A stretch of DNA of 64,000 nt from Falsochrobactrum shanghaiense (GTDB taxonomy: Bacteria; Pseudomonadota; Alphaproteobacteria; Rhizobiales; Rhizobiaceae): positions 126,501 to 190,500 of the forward strand of contig NZ_QGDB01000004.1 of assembly GCF_003149535.1 (NCBI RefSeq). The letters are read 5' to 3'. The notes under the pieces are model-generated. The model was not told the origin of the DNA. It saw only the letters and a program-made list of their open reading frames with translations, and made no database searches. Numbering within the stretch: position 1 is the stretch's first letter; every line of letters begins with the position of its first letter. A program made the translations under genes and the position numbers. This document shows, piece by piece, positions 13,669 to 22,095 of this stretch.

Positions 13669-13749
13669 ATGCTTTGGTATTCGAAAATCGAAAGCGGCGT
13701 GGCCGCTGTGTTTCTGGTTACAGTGCCGCTCATTTTGCTGCTGACATAA
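13669..13749 (+). CDS. 26-residue single-pass membrane protein
   Basis: ATG 13669 follows GGGAGG at six bases. The product has a short charged N-terminus (WYSKIESG) and one hydrophobic helix (VAAVFLVTVPLILLLT). It is the only plausible gene in 13572-13899 and the first host gene after the element. Function unknown. Confidence 0.5.
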   Translation: MLWYSKIESGVAAVFLVTVPLILLLT

Positions 13750-13899
13750 GCTCACCTGAATGATGGAAAGACGCGGTTACGCCCACTCTCAGGCGCGATA
13801 TTTGAAACAGCGGAGCCGCGCTTTCTTCCCGCCCTTCTACCTGTCACCTTGTTGGGCTAAGCTTGCCTTTCAACCTGTGAACAGAAATAGGAAATCGTC

Positions 13900-14163
13900 A
13901 TGAAATCATCTCTTGCCTTTGCCGTCTCTTTCACTGTTGCAGTGCTCGCAAGTTCGGTTGCACTTGCTGATCGTCACCCGAATGCGGAAGAGCGCCAGAA
14001 AATCGATGCGGCACTCACCGCCGCCGGTTATTCTTCATGGGGCGAAGTGGAACTCGACGACAAGGTTTGGGAAGTTGATGATGCGCGGCACTCGGATGGC
14101 CAGCGTTATGATCTGAAACTCGATCCCGCAACGCTTGAGATCATCAAGAAGGAACGTGATTAA
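13900..14163 (+). CDS. Periplasmic PepSY-type small protein
   Basis: 87 residues with a signal peptide cut after VALA (about residue 23). The mature part (AALTAAGYSSWGEVELDDK, then DGQRYDLKLDPATLEIIKKE) is a single PepSY-like domain, a fold of small periplasmic proteins. It is monocistronic with a terminator at 14214. Confidence 0.75.
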   Translation: MKSSLAFAVSFTVAVLASSVALADRHPNAEERQKIDAALTAAGYSSWGEVELDDKVWEVDDARHSDGQRYDLKLDPATLEIIKKERD

Positions 14164-14213
14164 ATCGCGGCAATCGGCGCTGTCGTCAGGCTGGTTCCAG
14201 CCAATAGGACCAG

Positions 14214-14252
14214 ACAACCTGCGGAAAGATTTCTCACCTCGCAGGTTGTTTT
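14214..14252 (+). terminator. Terminator of the PepSY gene
   Basis: ACAACCTGC, an 18-base loop, GCAGGTTGT and TTT. Confidence 0.65.
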
Positions 14253-14372
14253 GGCGCTTCTTTCCCATGCATAGCTGTCTGCGCATTTTGAAAGAGAGTG
14301 CCTGGCTCGCCCTTGCCGAAGCAAGATCGCGCTACATATCACTGAATATCCACTAAAAAAGGGAGTATTCAA

Positions 14373-14624
14373 ATGAGTGGTGCAGGTATCGGCTGGATTG
14401 CAGCAATCATCATAGGCGGCCTTGCCGGATGGATAGCCTCGAACTTCATGAATAGCGGCACCGGCATATTCATGAATATCATTCTGGGTATTGTCGGCGC
14501 GGCGCTGGCCAGCTTTATTTTCGGTTTTCTCGGCGTCTCATTTGGCGGCTGGCTTGGCTATCTGATTGCGGGCTTCATCGGCGCCTGCATCCTCATATGG
14601 ATCGGGCGCGCCGTCAGCGGTTAA
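14373..14624 (+). CDS. GlsB/YeaQ/YmgE-family membrane protein
   Basis: 83 residues, three glycine-rich membrane segments (IGWIAAIIIGGLAGWIAS, NIILGIVGAALASFIFGFLG, YLIAGFIGACILIWIG), the full pattern of the former transglycosylase-associated family. Members are small stress-associated inner membrane proteins of unknown activity. Monocistronic, followed by a strong terminator. Confidence 0.92.
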   Translation: MSGAGIGWIAAIIIGGLAGWIASNFMNSGTGIFMNIILGIVGAALASFIFGFLGVSFGGWLGYLIAGFIGACILIWIGRAVSG

Positions 14625-14641
14625 AACCCCAATCAACCAAC

Positions 14642-14670
14642 AAAAAGCCCCGCTTTTCGCGGGGCTTTTT
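14642..14670 (+). terminator. Bidirectional-looking terminator
   Basis: AAAAAGCCCCGC-TTTTC-GCGGGGCTTTTT. Confidence 0.9.
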
Positions 14671-14861
14671 GTTGGGTCTCGAATATATGCCTGTCGGGCA
14701 GCTTTATATTTTGCAATGCCTCATCCATTTAACTTGAATATAAAACTCATATTAACTAGGCTCGCATTACCCGTCCTGACCGATTGAAAACTTCGAGTGG
14801 AACAGAAATCTTGCCTCATTTTGCATCTTTGCGGCTTCCGCATTCCTATTCGCACGGCCTC

Positions 14862-15719
14862 ATGAAATTTCTTTCTATGCTGATGTGCGTCCTCTGCTTT
14901 CAGGCCATCGCCCTGCCCATGGCCTCGGCCCAACAGCAGGGCGGGCAACGTATCGTGGCACTTGGTCCGGATGTGACCGAAATAATCTTTGCGCTGGGTG
15001 CGGGCGACAGGATCATCGCCGTGGACCGGAGCAGCAAATATCCCGACGAAACCGCAAGCAAGATCAATGCTGGCTACCGCCGCAGTCTCTCGCCCGAAGG
15101 GATATTGGGGCTCAATGCCGATCTTGTCATCGCCTCTGACGACATCGGGCCGCCGGAAGCAACCGACGTGCTCGATCAATCGGGCATTGAGATGTTTTAT
15201 ACTCCGGTCGACAACAGCCGCGAGGGGCTGATACGGAAGATCGAGATGATCGCAGAGCGGCTCGATCTGAAGCAGCAAGGCGACGCGCTGGTCCGCAAGG
15301 TCGCTGCCGATTTCGATGCGGCAGTGGCCTATGCCGACAAGATTTCTGCTGGCAAGCGCAAGAAGGTCGTTTTCTTCCACGGTCTGGTCCGGCTGAGCGG
15401 CGCGGGCAGCAATACGGCTGGCGATGCGTTCATCCGTTATGCCGGAGGCGTCAATCCGCTATCGGTCTATTCCGGCTTTAAGGCTGTTTCGGAGGAATGG
15501 CTGGTGAAAGCCGAACCCGACGTGGTCATGATGGTCTCGGATGGCAAGGGCGGCCCCACGCCGGAAGAGGTATTTTCGGTCAAGGCTTTGCAGCAAACGC
15601 CCGCAGCGCGCAATCGGGCCTTGGTCGTGCTGGACGGGCCTTACATGCTGGGCTTTGGACCCAGAACCGCCGAAGCGGTGCGAAAACTGGCAAGTGCGCT
15701 CTATGAAGATCAGCAGTGA
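14862..15719 (+). CDS. Haem (hemin) ABC transporter substrate-binding protein, HmuT/BhuT-like
   Basis: 285 residues from ATG 14862, which gives a signal peptide ending PMASA (about residue 24). The mature protein has the cobalamin/haem-type binding fold: RIVALGPDVTEIIFALGAGD, AVDRSSKYPDE, LNADLVIASDDIGPPE and a C-terminal VVMMVSDGKGG. The pattern GYRRSLSPEGIL fits HmuT. Unusually, no permease or ATPase gene follows; the next gene is unrelated. It either works with components elsewhere or is an orphan. Confidence 0.78.
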   Translation: MKFLSMLMCVLCFQAIALPMASAQQQGGQRIVALGPDVTEIIFALGAGDRIIAVDRSSKYPDETASKINAGYRRSLSPEGILGLNADLVIASDDIGPPEATDVLDQSGIEMFYTPVDNSREGLIRKIEMIAERLDLKQQGDALVRKVAADFDAAVAYADKISAGKRKKVVFFHGLVRLSGAGSNTAGDAFIRYAGGVNPLSVYSGFKAVSEEWLVKAEPDVVMMVSDGKGGPTPEEVFSVKALQQTPAARNRALVVLDGPYMLGFGPRTAEAVRKLASALYEDQQ

Positions 15720-15851
15720 TGCGGAGATATTTCCGTTGGAATGACGTTCGTTTTTCCATCCTGCGGTAGCATTTGGCCCCCGGTTGGGCCACTATCCGGG
15801 CTGTCCAGATTGTCCTGCCGGCTTTCCGTCCGGCGCAGCCACGAAAGACGC

Positions 15852-16892
15852 ATGATGAGCGAGACCACCATCCTGACCATTGCCACCCTTCAAGAGCGCG
15901 TAGAGGCGATTTTTCGCAAAGCCGGCCTGAATACCGTACAGGCCGGGGCCGTTGCCCGTGTCATCGTCGCCGGCGAGCGCGATCACTGTAAATCGCACGG
16001 CATCTATCGTATCGAGGGCGCGCTGCGCACGGTCAAGGCCGGTAAGGTGAAGCCGGACGCAATCCCTGAAATCATCGAGCAGGAAGCCTCGGCCATCGTG
16101 CGCGTAAACGCAAATTTTGGCTTTTCTAACCCGGCTTTTGAAATGGGCGTGCCGGTCGTTGCCGAGCGCGCGCGCAAACACGGCGTCGCAGCCCTCGTCA
16201 TCAATGATTGCACGCATTTCGCAGCCCTCTGGCCGGAAGTGGAAGCGCTGACCGAACAAGGTCTGGCAGCACTCGTCATGTGCCCAAGCTATGCAACCGT
16301 TGCCCCCACCGGCGGCAACAAGCCGTTGCTGGGCACCAACCCGTTTGCCTTTGGCTGGCCGCGCAAAAACACCGCGCCTTATGTTTTCGACTTCGCCACA
16401 TCGGTTGCCGCTCGCGGCGAGATCGAATTGCACCGCCGCGCTGGCAAGCAATTGCCCGAAGGCTGGGCGCTCGACGCCGATGGCAATCCGACCACCGACC
16501 CCGAAACAGCCCTTGCCGGAGCCATGCTGCCTTTTGGCGGACATAAAGGGTCTGCCATCAGCACGATGGTCGAACTGCTCGCCGCCATCATGATTGGCGA
16601 TCTTACCAGCCCGGAAGTACTCGATTTCCTTGGCACCACGACGCTTTCGCCAGTGCATGGGGAATTGATTGTCGCATTTTCGCCGGAAGCATTTTCAGCG
16701 GGACGCCCCGGCGATCCGTTCGCGCGCGCCGAAACCCTGTTTGATGCAATCATCGGCCAGGGCGCACGCCTGCCCTCGCAGCGCCGCTTTGCTGCGCGCG
16801 CCGAATCCGAAAACGAAGGCATCAAGCTGACCAAAGCGGAAATCGATCAGCTCGATTTCCTGCTCGACAAGGGACTTGATGCCATTTCCTGA
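15852..16892 (+). CDS. Ldh-family NAD(P)H-dependent oxidoreductase, likely delta1-pyrroline-2-carboxylate reductase type
   Basis: 346 residues over the whole malate/L-lactate dehydrogenase (Ldh_2) family, which is not related to classical MDH. Visible motifs: GERDHCKSHGIYRIEG with the catalytic His, NDCTHFAALWPEVEALTEQG, GGNKPLLGTNPFAF and LPFGGHKGSAISTMVELLA. Opposite a DapA-family deaminase and a GntR regulator, the likely substrates are cyclic imines of the hydroxyproline/D-proline route. Malate/lactate-type or ureidoglycolate activity cannot be excluded. Confidence 0.72.
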   Translation: MMSETTILTIATLQERVEAIFRKAGLNTVQAGAVARVIVAGERDHCKSHGIYRIEGALRTVKAGKVKPDAIPEIIEQEASAIVRVNANFGFSNPAFEMGVPVVAERARKHGVAALVINDCTHFAALWPEVEALTEQGLAALVMCPSYATVAPTGGNKPLLGTNPFAFGWPRKNTAPYVFDFATSVAARGEIELHRRAGKQLPEGWALDADGNPTTDPETALAGAMLPFGGHKGSAISTMVELLAAIMIGDLTSPEVLDFLGTTTLSPVHGELIVAFSPEAFSAGRPGDPFARAETLFDAIIGQGARLPSQRRFAARAESENEGIKLTKAEIDQLDFLLDKGLDAIS

Positions 16893-16903
16893 TCCTGCAA
16901 AGC

Positions 16904-16933
16904 AAAAGGCCCTTCCGGAAGGAAGGGCCTTTT
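16904..16933. terminator. Bidirectional terminator between convergent genes
   Basis: AAAAGGCCCTTCC-GGAA-GGAAGGGCCTTTT serves the Ldh-family gene and the DapA-family gene. Confidence 0.92.
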
Positions 16934-16950
16934 GTTCTCATGTTTGGTGA

Positions 16951-17913
16951 TCAGGCTTTATATTGCTGCACCGCGCCCGGAAGCTTGCTCCATTCGGCAT
17001 ACCAGCTGTTGAACAGCTTAAACTGCGCTTCCGCGTAACCGCGCTGGCTGTCGGAAAGTTCGTCCGTTTCGTTGAAATGCAGCGTGTATTCCTTGTCTCC
17101 CTTCAAAACCATCAGATATTTGAAGTAGAGAACCAGATCCGGGCCTTCATCGAAGGAAGAGAGAATGGCAAGTGCCTCTTCGAGTTCCTGCGCGCGCTGA
17201 CGTGCATCAGCATCGCCCTTCGCGGCTGCTTGCGCCAGATTGCACAGGTGGATGATTTCCTTGGGCAGAACATTGCCGATACCGGTGATCGCGCCTGTCG
17301 CGCCACAATTCACGAAACCATGAACCACTGTCGTATCGACGCCGATCATCAGCGTCACGTCATCATCGCGGCTGGTGATGTTCTCGGCCGCATAGCGCAT
17401 ATCGGCGGCACCGCCGAATTCCTTGAAGCCCACAAGGTTCGGGTGCTCGGCGCGCACAGCGAAAAACAGATCCGCACGGGTTGCAAAGCCATAATAGGGG
17501 CTGTTGTAAATCACGGCCGGAAGATCGGGAGCCGCCGAAAGAATGGCCTTGAAATGCGCCTTTTGCGCTGCAATCACCGAGCCGCGCGACAAAATACGCG
17601 GAATGACCATCAAGCCCTTCGCACCCACCTTCTGCGCATGAGCGGCATGAGCCACGGCTGAAGCCGTATTGACCGCGCCCGTGCCAACAATCACCGGGAC
17701 ACCAGCTTTCACAAGACGTTCGACGCCTTCCATGCGCTGTGCATCCGTCAAAAGCGGCCAGTCGCCCATGGAGCCGCAATAAACGACAGCCGACATGCCA
17801 TCGGCAATCAGTTCCTTGCCCTTGCGCACCAGCGCATCAAAATCAGGGGTGCGATCATCCTTGCATGGGGTCATCAGAGCCGGAATCACACCGGAAAAAA
17901 CATTGGCCGCCAT
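16951..17913 (-). CDS. DapA-family aldolase/deaminase, likely delta1-pyrroline-4-hydroxy-2-carboxylate deaminase
   Basis: 320 residues from ATG 17913 with GAGGTTGAA before it; the longer frame is not used. TIM-barrel signatures: the loop GSMGDWPLLTDAQR, catalytic Tyr in VIYNSPYYGF and Schiff-base Lys in LVGFKEFGG. The GSMGDWPL variant and 320-residue length fit the hydroxyproline-pathway deaminase better than true dihydrodipicolinate synthase. Its promoter region carries TTGTCGACAA, the presumed GntR operator. Confidence 0.75.
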   Translation of the reverse strand: MAANVFSGVIPALMTPCKDDRTPDFDALVRKGKELIADGMSAVVYCGSMGDWPLLTDAQRMEGVERLVKAGVPVIVGTGAVNTASAVAHAAHAQKVGAKGLMVIPRILSRGSVIAAQKAHFKAILSAAPDLPAVIYNSPYYGFATRADLFFAVRAEHPNLVGFKEFGGAADMRYAAENITSRDDDVTLMIGVDTTVVHGFVNCGATGAITGIGNVLPKEIIHLCNLAQAAAKGDADARQRAQELEEALAILSSFDEGPDLVLYFKYLMVLKGDKEYTLHFNETDELSDSQRGYAEAQFKLFNSWYAEWSKLPGAVQQYKA

Positions 17914-18002
17914 TTCAACCTCCTCTCGGTCAGCTTCTTGTCTTGACGCATTTCCAGACCAGAAATCACATCTGGAAAGGGATATTACTCTTTGTATTTT
18001 AT

Positions 18003-18012
18003 TTGTCGACAA
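18003..18012. promoter_or_regulatory. GntR-type operator upstream of the DapA-family gene
   Basis: TTGTCGACAA, a perfect palindrome also found upstream of the gntR gene (18803-18812), 90 bases before the start at 17913. Confidence 0.6.
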
Positions 18013-18024
18013 AAAATCGACAGC

Positions 18025-18729
18025 CTATAGGCTTATTTCCAGCCGATCCTCGCGCATCACCAGTTTCTGTACCTGCCGCACGATCTGCTCGGAATGCGCG
18101 CTCGCCAGTTGCTCTGCCAGTTTTTCGTCGCGCGCGGCGATGGCAGCGATCATTTCGTCATGTTCCTCGACAAAACGTTTCGGCAATCGGTCGTTATAAG
18201 ACTGATAGTAAAGCCGCAAAATGCGGCGTCCCTCATCCTGAAGCCGCTTGAACAGGCTGGTGAAATACGGATTGCGCCCTGCTTCTGCTATGGCCAGATG
18301 CAGCGCTGCATTGGTCGCGATCATTGCCAGCGCGTCCTGCGCCTTCACCGCCGCTGCGAACTCGGCCTGATGCCCGGCGATGATCTCAAGATCGGAAGGA
18401 CGATGGTTTTTGGCAGCAAGCTGCGTCGTCACGCGATACATCAGCGTCAGCGCGTCGAAATAGGTATGCATATTGAGGAAGTCGATATTCGAAACCATGG
18501 TCGAGCGGTTGGGCAGCGCATCGATCAACCCCTCACCCGCCAGCCGCACCAGCGCCTCGCGAATGGGCGTACGCGACATCTGAAAACGCTCGGCCAGATG
18601 CACCTCATCGACAGGGCTTCCGGGAGCCAGAACAAGATCGAGGATTTCATCGCGAAGCACGTCATAGACCATTTTCGCGCCGGAACCACGCTTGCGTTCG
18701 CTGACGGAGTTCTTGTCGCTATCTGTCAT
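18025..18729 (-). CDS. GntR-family (FadR/FCD subfamily) transcriptional regulator
   Basis: 234 residues from ATG 18729. The N-terminal winged HTH contains LAERFQMSRTPIREALVRL and the C-terminal FCD domain (about 95-220) has metal-ligand histidines in HLAIAEAGRNPYF and EEHDEMIAAI. It is expected to repress the adjacent DapA-family gene and itself through TTGTCGACAA sites and to respond to a pathway intermediate. Confidence 0.88.
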   Translation of the reverse strand: MTDSDKNSVSERKRGSGAKMVYDVLRDEILDLVLAPGSPVDEVHLAERFQMSRTPIREALVRLAGEGLIDALPNRSTMVSNIDFLNMHTYFDALTLMYRVTTQLAAKNHRPSDLEIIAGHQAEFAAAVKAQDALAMIATNAALHLAIAEAGRNPYFTSLFKRLQDEGRRILRLYYQSYNDRLPKRFVEEHDEMIAAIAARDEKLAEQLASAHSEQIVRQVQKLVMREDRLEISL

Positions 18730-18802
18730 AGGCTCATCCTTCTGTCCTCGCCCGCATGCCGGGAACCGGGGCGTCAGAAAAGGATAAGCTGCTGTACGCA
18801 AT

Positions 18803-18812
18803 TTGTCGACAA
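18803..18812. promoter_or_regulatory. GntR-type operator upstream of gntR
   Basis: TTGTCGACAA, identical to 18003-18012 and 74 bases before the gntR start, suggesting autoregulation. It sits between gntR and the end of nosX. Confidence 0.6.
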
Positions 18813-18820
18813 GATAACGA

Positions 18821-19813
18821 TCATGAGTCCAGACGGATATTCCTGCCTTCACGCGTGCGAATAGAGACAGACAGGCCCGGCAGCTTCTCGGCAACCGCCT
18901 TTATTTGGGGGACCTCCATCAGGTTAAAGGCGGTGGCCCACGCGTCGGCGGCTGCGGCGCTGGGCGCCTGCACACTGATATGCTGGTATAGTGCGCTTGA
19001 ATAGCCGGTCTTCGGATTAAGCAAATGGTTGAAGCGCCCCTTTTCATCGAACTGAAATCCGGCGAAGCTTGAAGTCGCCAGCGCCTGATTGCTTATATCG
19101 AGATAGTCCACAGGGTCCCGGTCGCTTTCAAGCTCGGCAATGCCAATGCGCCATGGCTCGCCGTCCGGTTGGGTGCCGATGGCGCGATATTCACCCATAT
19201 CGACCAGTCCATGTTTGACGCCCCCCTTTTCAAGTACAGATACCACACGATCCGTTATAAACCCCTGCGCAATGCCGTTAAGCGTCAGCGCCATTGCAGG
19301 CTGGGCAAAGGCGATGCGCGTTTCATTAAACAGCACATGGCCGAACCCGACCTTTTTCAGCGCCGCATCCCATTGTGCGCGCGTCGGGCCGGAGGGGCTG
19401 GGATCAGCTTGCGAAAAATGCTGGTACAAACATTGCCAGAGCGGCTGTATGGTCGGATCGAAGAGGCCGCTGCTCAGCGTCCAATAATCACGGCAGATGG
19501 TGAGCAATTCCACCAATTCTGGCGATGGCATTGCCAATGCACCCGCGCGGTTGAGACGCGAAAGTTCGGAATTTGTCTTATAGAGACTGAAAATATTCTC
19601 CAGCCGTTCCGCCTCCCGCACAGCTTCACGCAAAAGCCCCTGCGCGCGCTCGCGGTCGGGATGATAGAGGATAATCTTTGCCGGAGCGCCAAGCGCCTGC
19701 CCTTTCCAGATCAGCGGCTCCGCTTGCCTGGATGCAAACGCGAAAGGCGGCATTGCCAACACCGCCATAGAACAGGCACTGCCGGCCAGAACCGAGCGGC
19801 GGTTAATGCGCAT
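18821..19813 (-). CDS. nosX: NosX, ApbE-family FAD:protein FMN transferase
   Basis: 330 residues from ATG 19813. The Tat-type leader RRSVLAG is near the start; the ApbE domain contains LENIFSLYKTNSELSRLN, TLNGIAQGFITDRVV, GEYRAIG and a C-terminal ATAFNLM. It should attach FMN to a threonine of NosR, whose target motif is seen in the gene at 25409. Last gene of nosRZDFYLX; overlaps nosL by eleven bases. Confidence 0.92.
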   Translation of the reverse strand: MRINRRSVLAGSACSMAVLAMPPFAFASRQAEPLIWKGQALGAPAKIILYHPDRERAQGLLREAVREAERLENIFSLYKTNSELSRLNRAGALAMPSPELVELLTICRDYWTLSSGLFDPTIQPLWQCLYQHFSQADPSPSGPTRAQWDAALKKVGFGHVLFNETRIAFAQPAMALTLNGIAQGFITDRVVSVLEKGGVKHGLVDMGEYRAIGTQPDGEPWRIGIAELESDRDPVDYLDISNQALATSSFAGFQFDEKGRFNHLLNPKTGYSSALYQHISVQAPSAAAADAWATAFNLMEVPQIKAVAEKLPGLSVSIRTREGRNIRLDS

Positions 19814-20348
19814 GAGCTTCCCCGAATGACTGCCCATCCTGCGGGGTGTCCTGATCGCCCAATACGTAATCTTGCGGTATTTCGTCGAAACCAACGATCC
19901 GCCCGCCCTTGTCGGCAGCGAATTGCTCGGCGGCCTCGCGCGTAGAAAACGGCACAGCCTCCTGTGCGCCCATGCCGCCCACAGCCTTGCTTTCGATCAC
20001 GAACAGCGCCTTGCGCGCATCGACCCAGTTTTCCGCGCCCGGCTCGTCCCAGTTTGGCGCTTTGGCCATATCCGAAACATAGATCGCCGCGATGCCCTTG
20101 GGCTCTTCCGGCAGCATCGTAAAGGCGATTGCGTCGCGCGCCGAAGAAAACCAGACCGGCTCATTAGCGGGCTGGAGGATGATCTGGCCTTTTGGGCCGG
20201 GATGTTCGAGCACATTCATGCCGCAATAGCGCCCCATGGCCGAATCCGTCAGCGCAAACGGCATGATGATTTCCTGTTTCTGCTCCTGCGAGCATCCGGC
20301 AAGCAAAAGCCCCATCAGCGCGGCAGCGATAAGCAAAGACCTTTTCAT
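19803..20348 (-). CDS. nosL: NosL, outer/periplasmic copper chaperone lipoprotein
   Basis: 181 residues from ATG 20348. Lipobox LLLAGC at about residues 17-22. The Cu(I) site of the family is seen in GRYCGMNV (CxM) with nearby His/Met ligands, and WVDARKALFVIESK is typical. It delivers copper to NosZ with NosDFY. ATGA-type overlap with nosY upstream. Confidence 0.93.
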   Translation of the reverse strand: MKRSLLIAAALMGLLLAGCSQEQKQEIIMPFALTDSAMGRYCGMNVLEHPGPKGQIILQPANEPVWFSSARDAIAFTMLPEEPKGIAAIYVSDMAKAPNWDEPGAENWVDARKALFVIESKAVGGMGAQEAVPFSTREAAEQFAADKGGRIVGFDEIPQDYVLGDQDTPQDGQSFGEAHAH

Positions 20349-21166
20349 AGTTCTTTCCTCGAAAAAACCCACATGGAGAGCCCCAGCGGCAGAAGCGTCC
20401 AGATGCCAAGGGCCGTCGTGAGTGCCAGCGGCCCAAGCGTCGCATTGCCAGCCATGCCGGTAAGCGCACCGGCCTGCCCCGTGCCGAAATTGAGCAGCCG
20501 GTAAGAATCCGCAGGATTAAGCAGCAGGAAACTATTGAGCGCATTGACGCCGATCATCTGGCCCTGATCGAAAACCAGCAGCGCCAGCAATGCGGCGTCA
20601 TAAATGAGCACGAAGAACAGCCAGACGCCGATGGCGACGCCCGCCGCCGTGCTGCGCTCGCGCACCAGCGTACTTGCGAGAAATCCGATGGCGATGAAGA
20701 CCGCGCCAAGCAGCACTGAAGAGCCGACCAGCGTAGCAAAACCATACCAGCTTTCACTTCCCGTCCCCGCGCCCGCAAGAACCAGCGCCAGAGCGGCGAT
20801 GCCATAGCCGAAGAAGGTCGCAAAGGCGAGGATGGCCAGATGGCCGAGAAATTTGCCGAGCACGACCTGCGTGCGGCTGAGCGGATAGCTTAAAAGCAGC
20901 AGCATGGTGCCGCGTTCCATCTCGCCCACGATTGCATCATGCGAAATCAGCAGCGCGATCAGCGGTATGAGAAAGATGGTAAGGCTGGACAGGCTGACGA
21001 TCACCACATCAAGGCGGCTTGCTGCAACGGAGCTACCCGTTGGTGCGCTGCCCAGAAACGTCATGCTGAGCGCAAGTGCTGCCAGCAGCAGCGTGGTCGC
21101 CAGCACCCAGCGATTGCGCAAGCCTTCCTGAATTTCCTTACGCGCAATGATAGCTATGTTTTTCAT
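20345..21166 (-). CDS. nosY: NosY, ABC permease of the NosDFY complex
   Basis: 273 residues with six membrane segments. It begins with the ARKEIQEGLRNRWVLATTLL typical of NosY and has EMERGTMLLLLSYPLSRTQV in the first cytoplasmic loop. Partner of NosF in the maturation complex for the Cu(Z) site of N2O reductase. Coupled by overlaps on both sides. Confidence 0.94.
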   Translation of the reverse strand: MKNIAIIARKEIQEGLRNRWVLATTLLLAALALSMTFLGSAPTGSSVAASRLDVVIVSLSSLTIFLIPLIALLISHDAIVGEMERGTMLLLLSYPLSRTQVVLGKFLGHLAILAFATFFGYGIAALALVLAGAGTGSESWYGFATLVGSSVLLGAVFIAIGFLASTLVRERSTAAGVAIGVWLFFVLIYDAALLALLVFDQGQMIGVNALNSFLLLNPADSYRLLNFGTGQAGALTGMAGNATLGPLALTTALGIWTLLPLGLSMWVFSRKEL

Positions 21167-22095
21167 TCTGCCGCATCCTTTACAACGGCATTTCCGACAT
21201 TGAGAAAATGCGCATAGAGTTCATCGAGCGTCGGCGGTATGACATCGAGCTCGGAAAGATTGTCATTGGAAGCAATGATGCGCCGGACAAGCTCCATCTT
21301 GCCTTCCGCAGGCGCTTCGGTTTCAAAAACATTCGCGCCCAGCCGCTGCCATTGCAGGCTGCTGCGCTCCGCCTCATCGGGCAGTTGCGCTATGCCGTCC
21401 ACCTGCACACGGATACGCAATGGCAAACGTGAAATCCGGCGCAGGGCCTCGATGGAGCCATCGGCAATGATCCGGCCTTTATTGGCGATGATGACGCGCC
21501 CGACCTTGGTTTCGAGTTCTGTCAGCGCATGGGACGACATGAGAATGGTGGTGCCCTCCTGCCGTAAAACTTCCAGAATATCGTAGAAGTTCTGGCGCAA
21601 TGCGGGGTCCAGCCCGGTCGTCGGCTCATCGAGCAGCAGCACGGCGGGTTTACCCAGAAGCGCCTGCGCAAGCCCCAGCCGCTGCCGCATGCCTTTGGAA
21701 TAGGTGCCCACCCGTCGCCCCGCCGCATGAGACAGACCGACACGGTCGAGCAGTTCACCAATCTGCCCCAGCGGCACATTTTTCAGGCGTGCGTAAAAGC
21801 CGAGCGTTTCAATGCCGGTCAGCGCCATGTTGAAGGAGACATGTTCGGGCAGATAGCCAAGTCGCTGCCGCGCCGCGAAAGCACCCGCTGCCGGGTCCTC
21901 GCCCAGCAAGCGGATATTGCCTTTCGTGGGGCGGATCAGGCCAAGCATGAGCTTGATCATCGTCGTCTTGCCGGCCCCATTATGGCCGACCAGCGCGATG
22001 GATTCTCCTGCATTGAGGCGGAAGCTCGCATCACTGATGGCATGAAATCCGCCATAGGATTTCGTTACCTGATCAAGAACTACAGTTTCAGTCAT
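21163..22095 (-). CDS. nosF: NosF, ABC ATPase of the NosDFY complex
   Basis: 310 residues. Walker A is GHNGAGKTT (about 36-44), the signature YSKGMRQRLGLAQAL, Walker B VLLLDEPTTGLD and the switch His in MSSHALTE. The C-terminal 80 residues are the family's extension. It powers NosDFY and overlaps nosD by eight bases. Confidence 0.95.
   Translation of the reverse strand: MTETVVLDQVTKSYGGFHAISDASFRLNAGESIALVGHNGAGKTTMIKLMLGLIRPTKGNIRLLGEDPAAGAFAARQRLGYLPEHVSFNMALTGIETLGFYARLKNVPLGQIGELLDRVGLSHAAGRRVGTYSKGMRQRLGLAQALLGKPAVLLLDEPTTGLDPALRQNFYDILEVLRQEGTTILMSSHALTELETKVGRVIIANKGRIIADGSIEALRRISRLPLRIRVQVDGIAQLPDEAERSSLQWQRLGANVFETEAPAEGKMELVRRIIASNDNLSELDVIPPTLDELYAHFLNVGNAVVKDAAE

Noticed and set aside
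13477-13755. Minus-strand open frame of 92 codons across the element end
   Set aside because: It is the antisense of the tRNA-Val fragment; the GVTGIEP-type peptide it encodes is a well-known false product of tRNA regions, and it covers the better-supported 26-residue gene.
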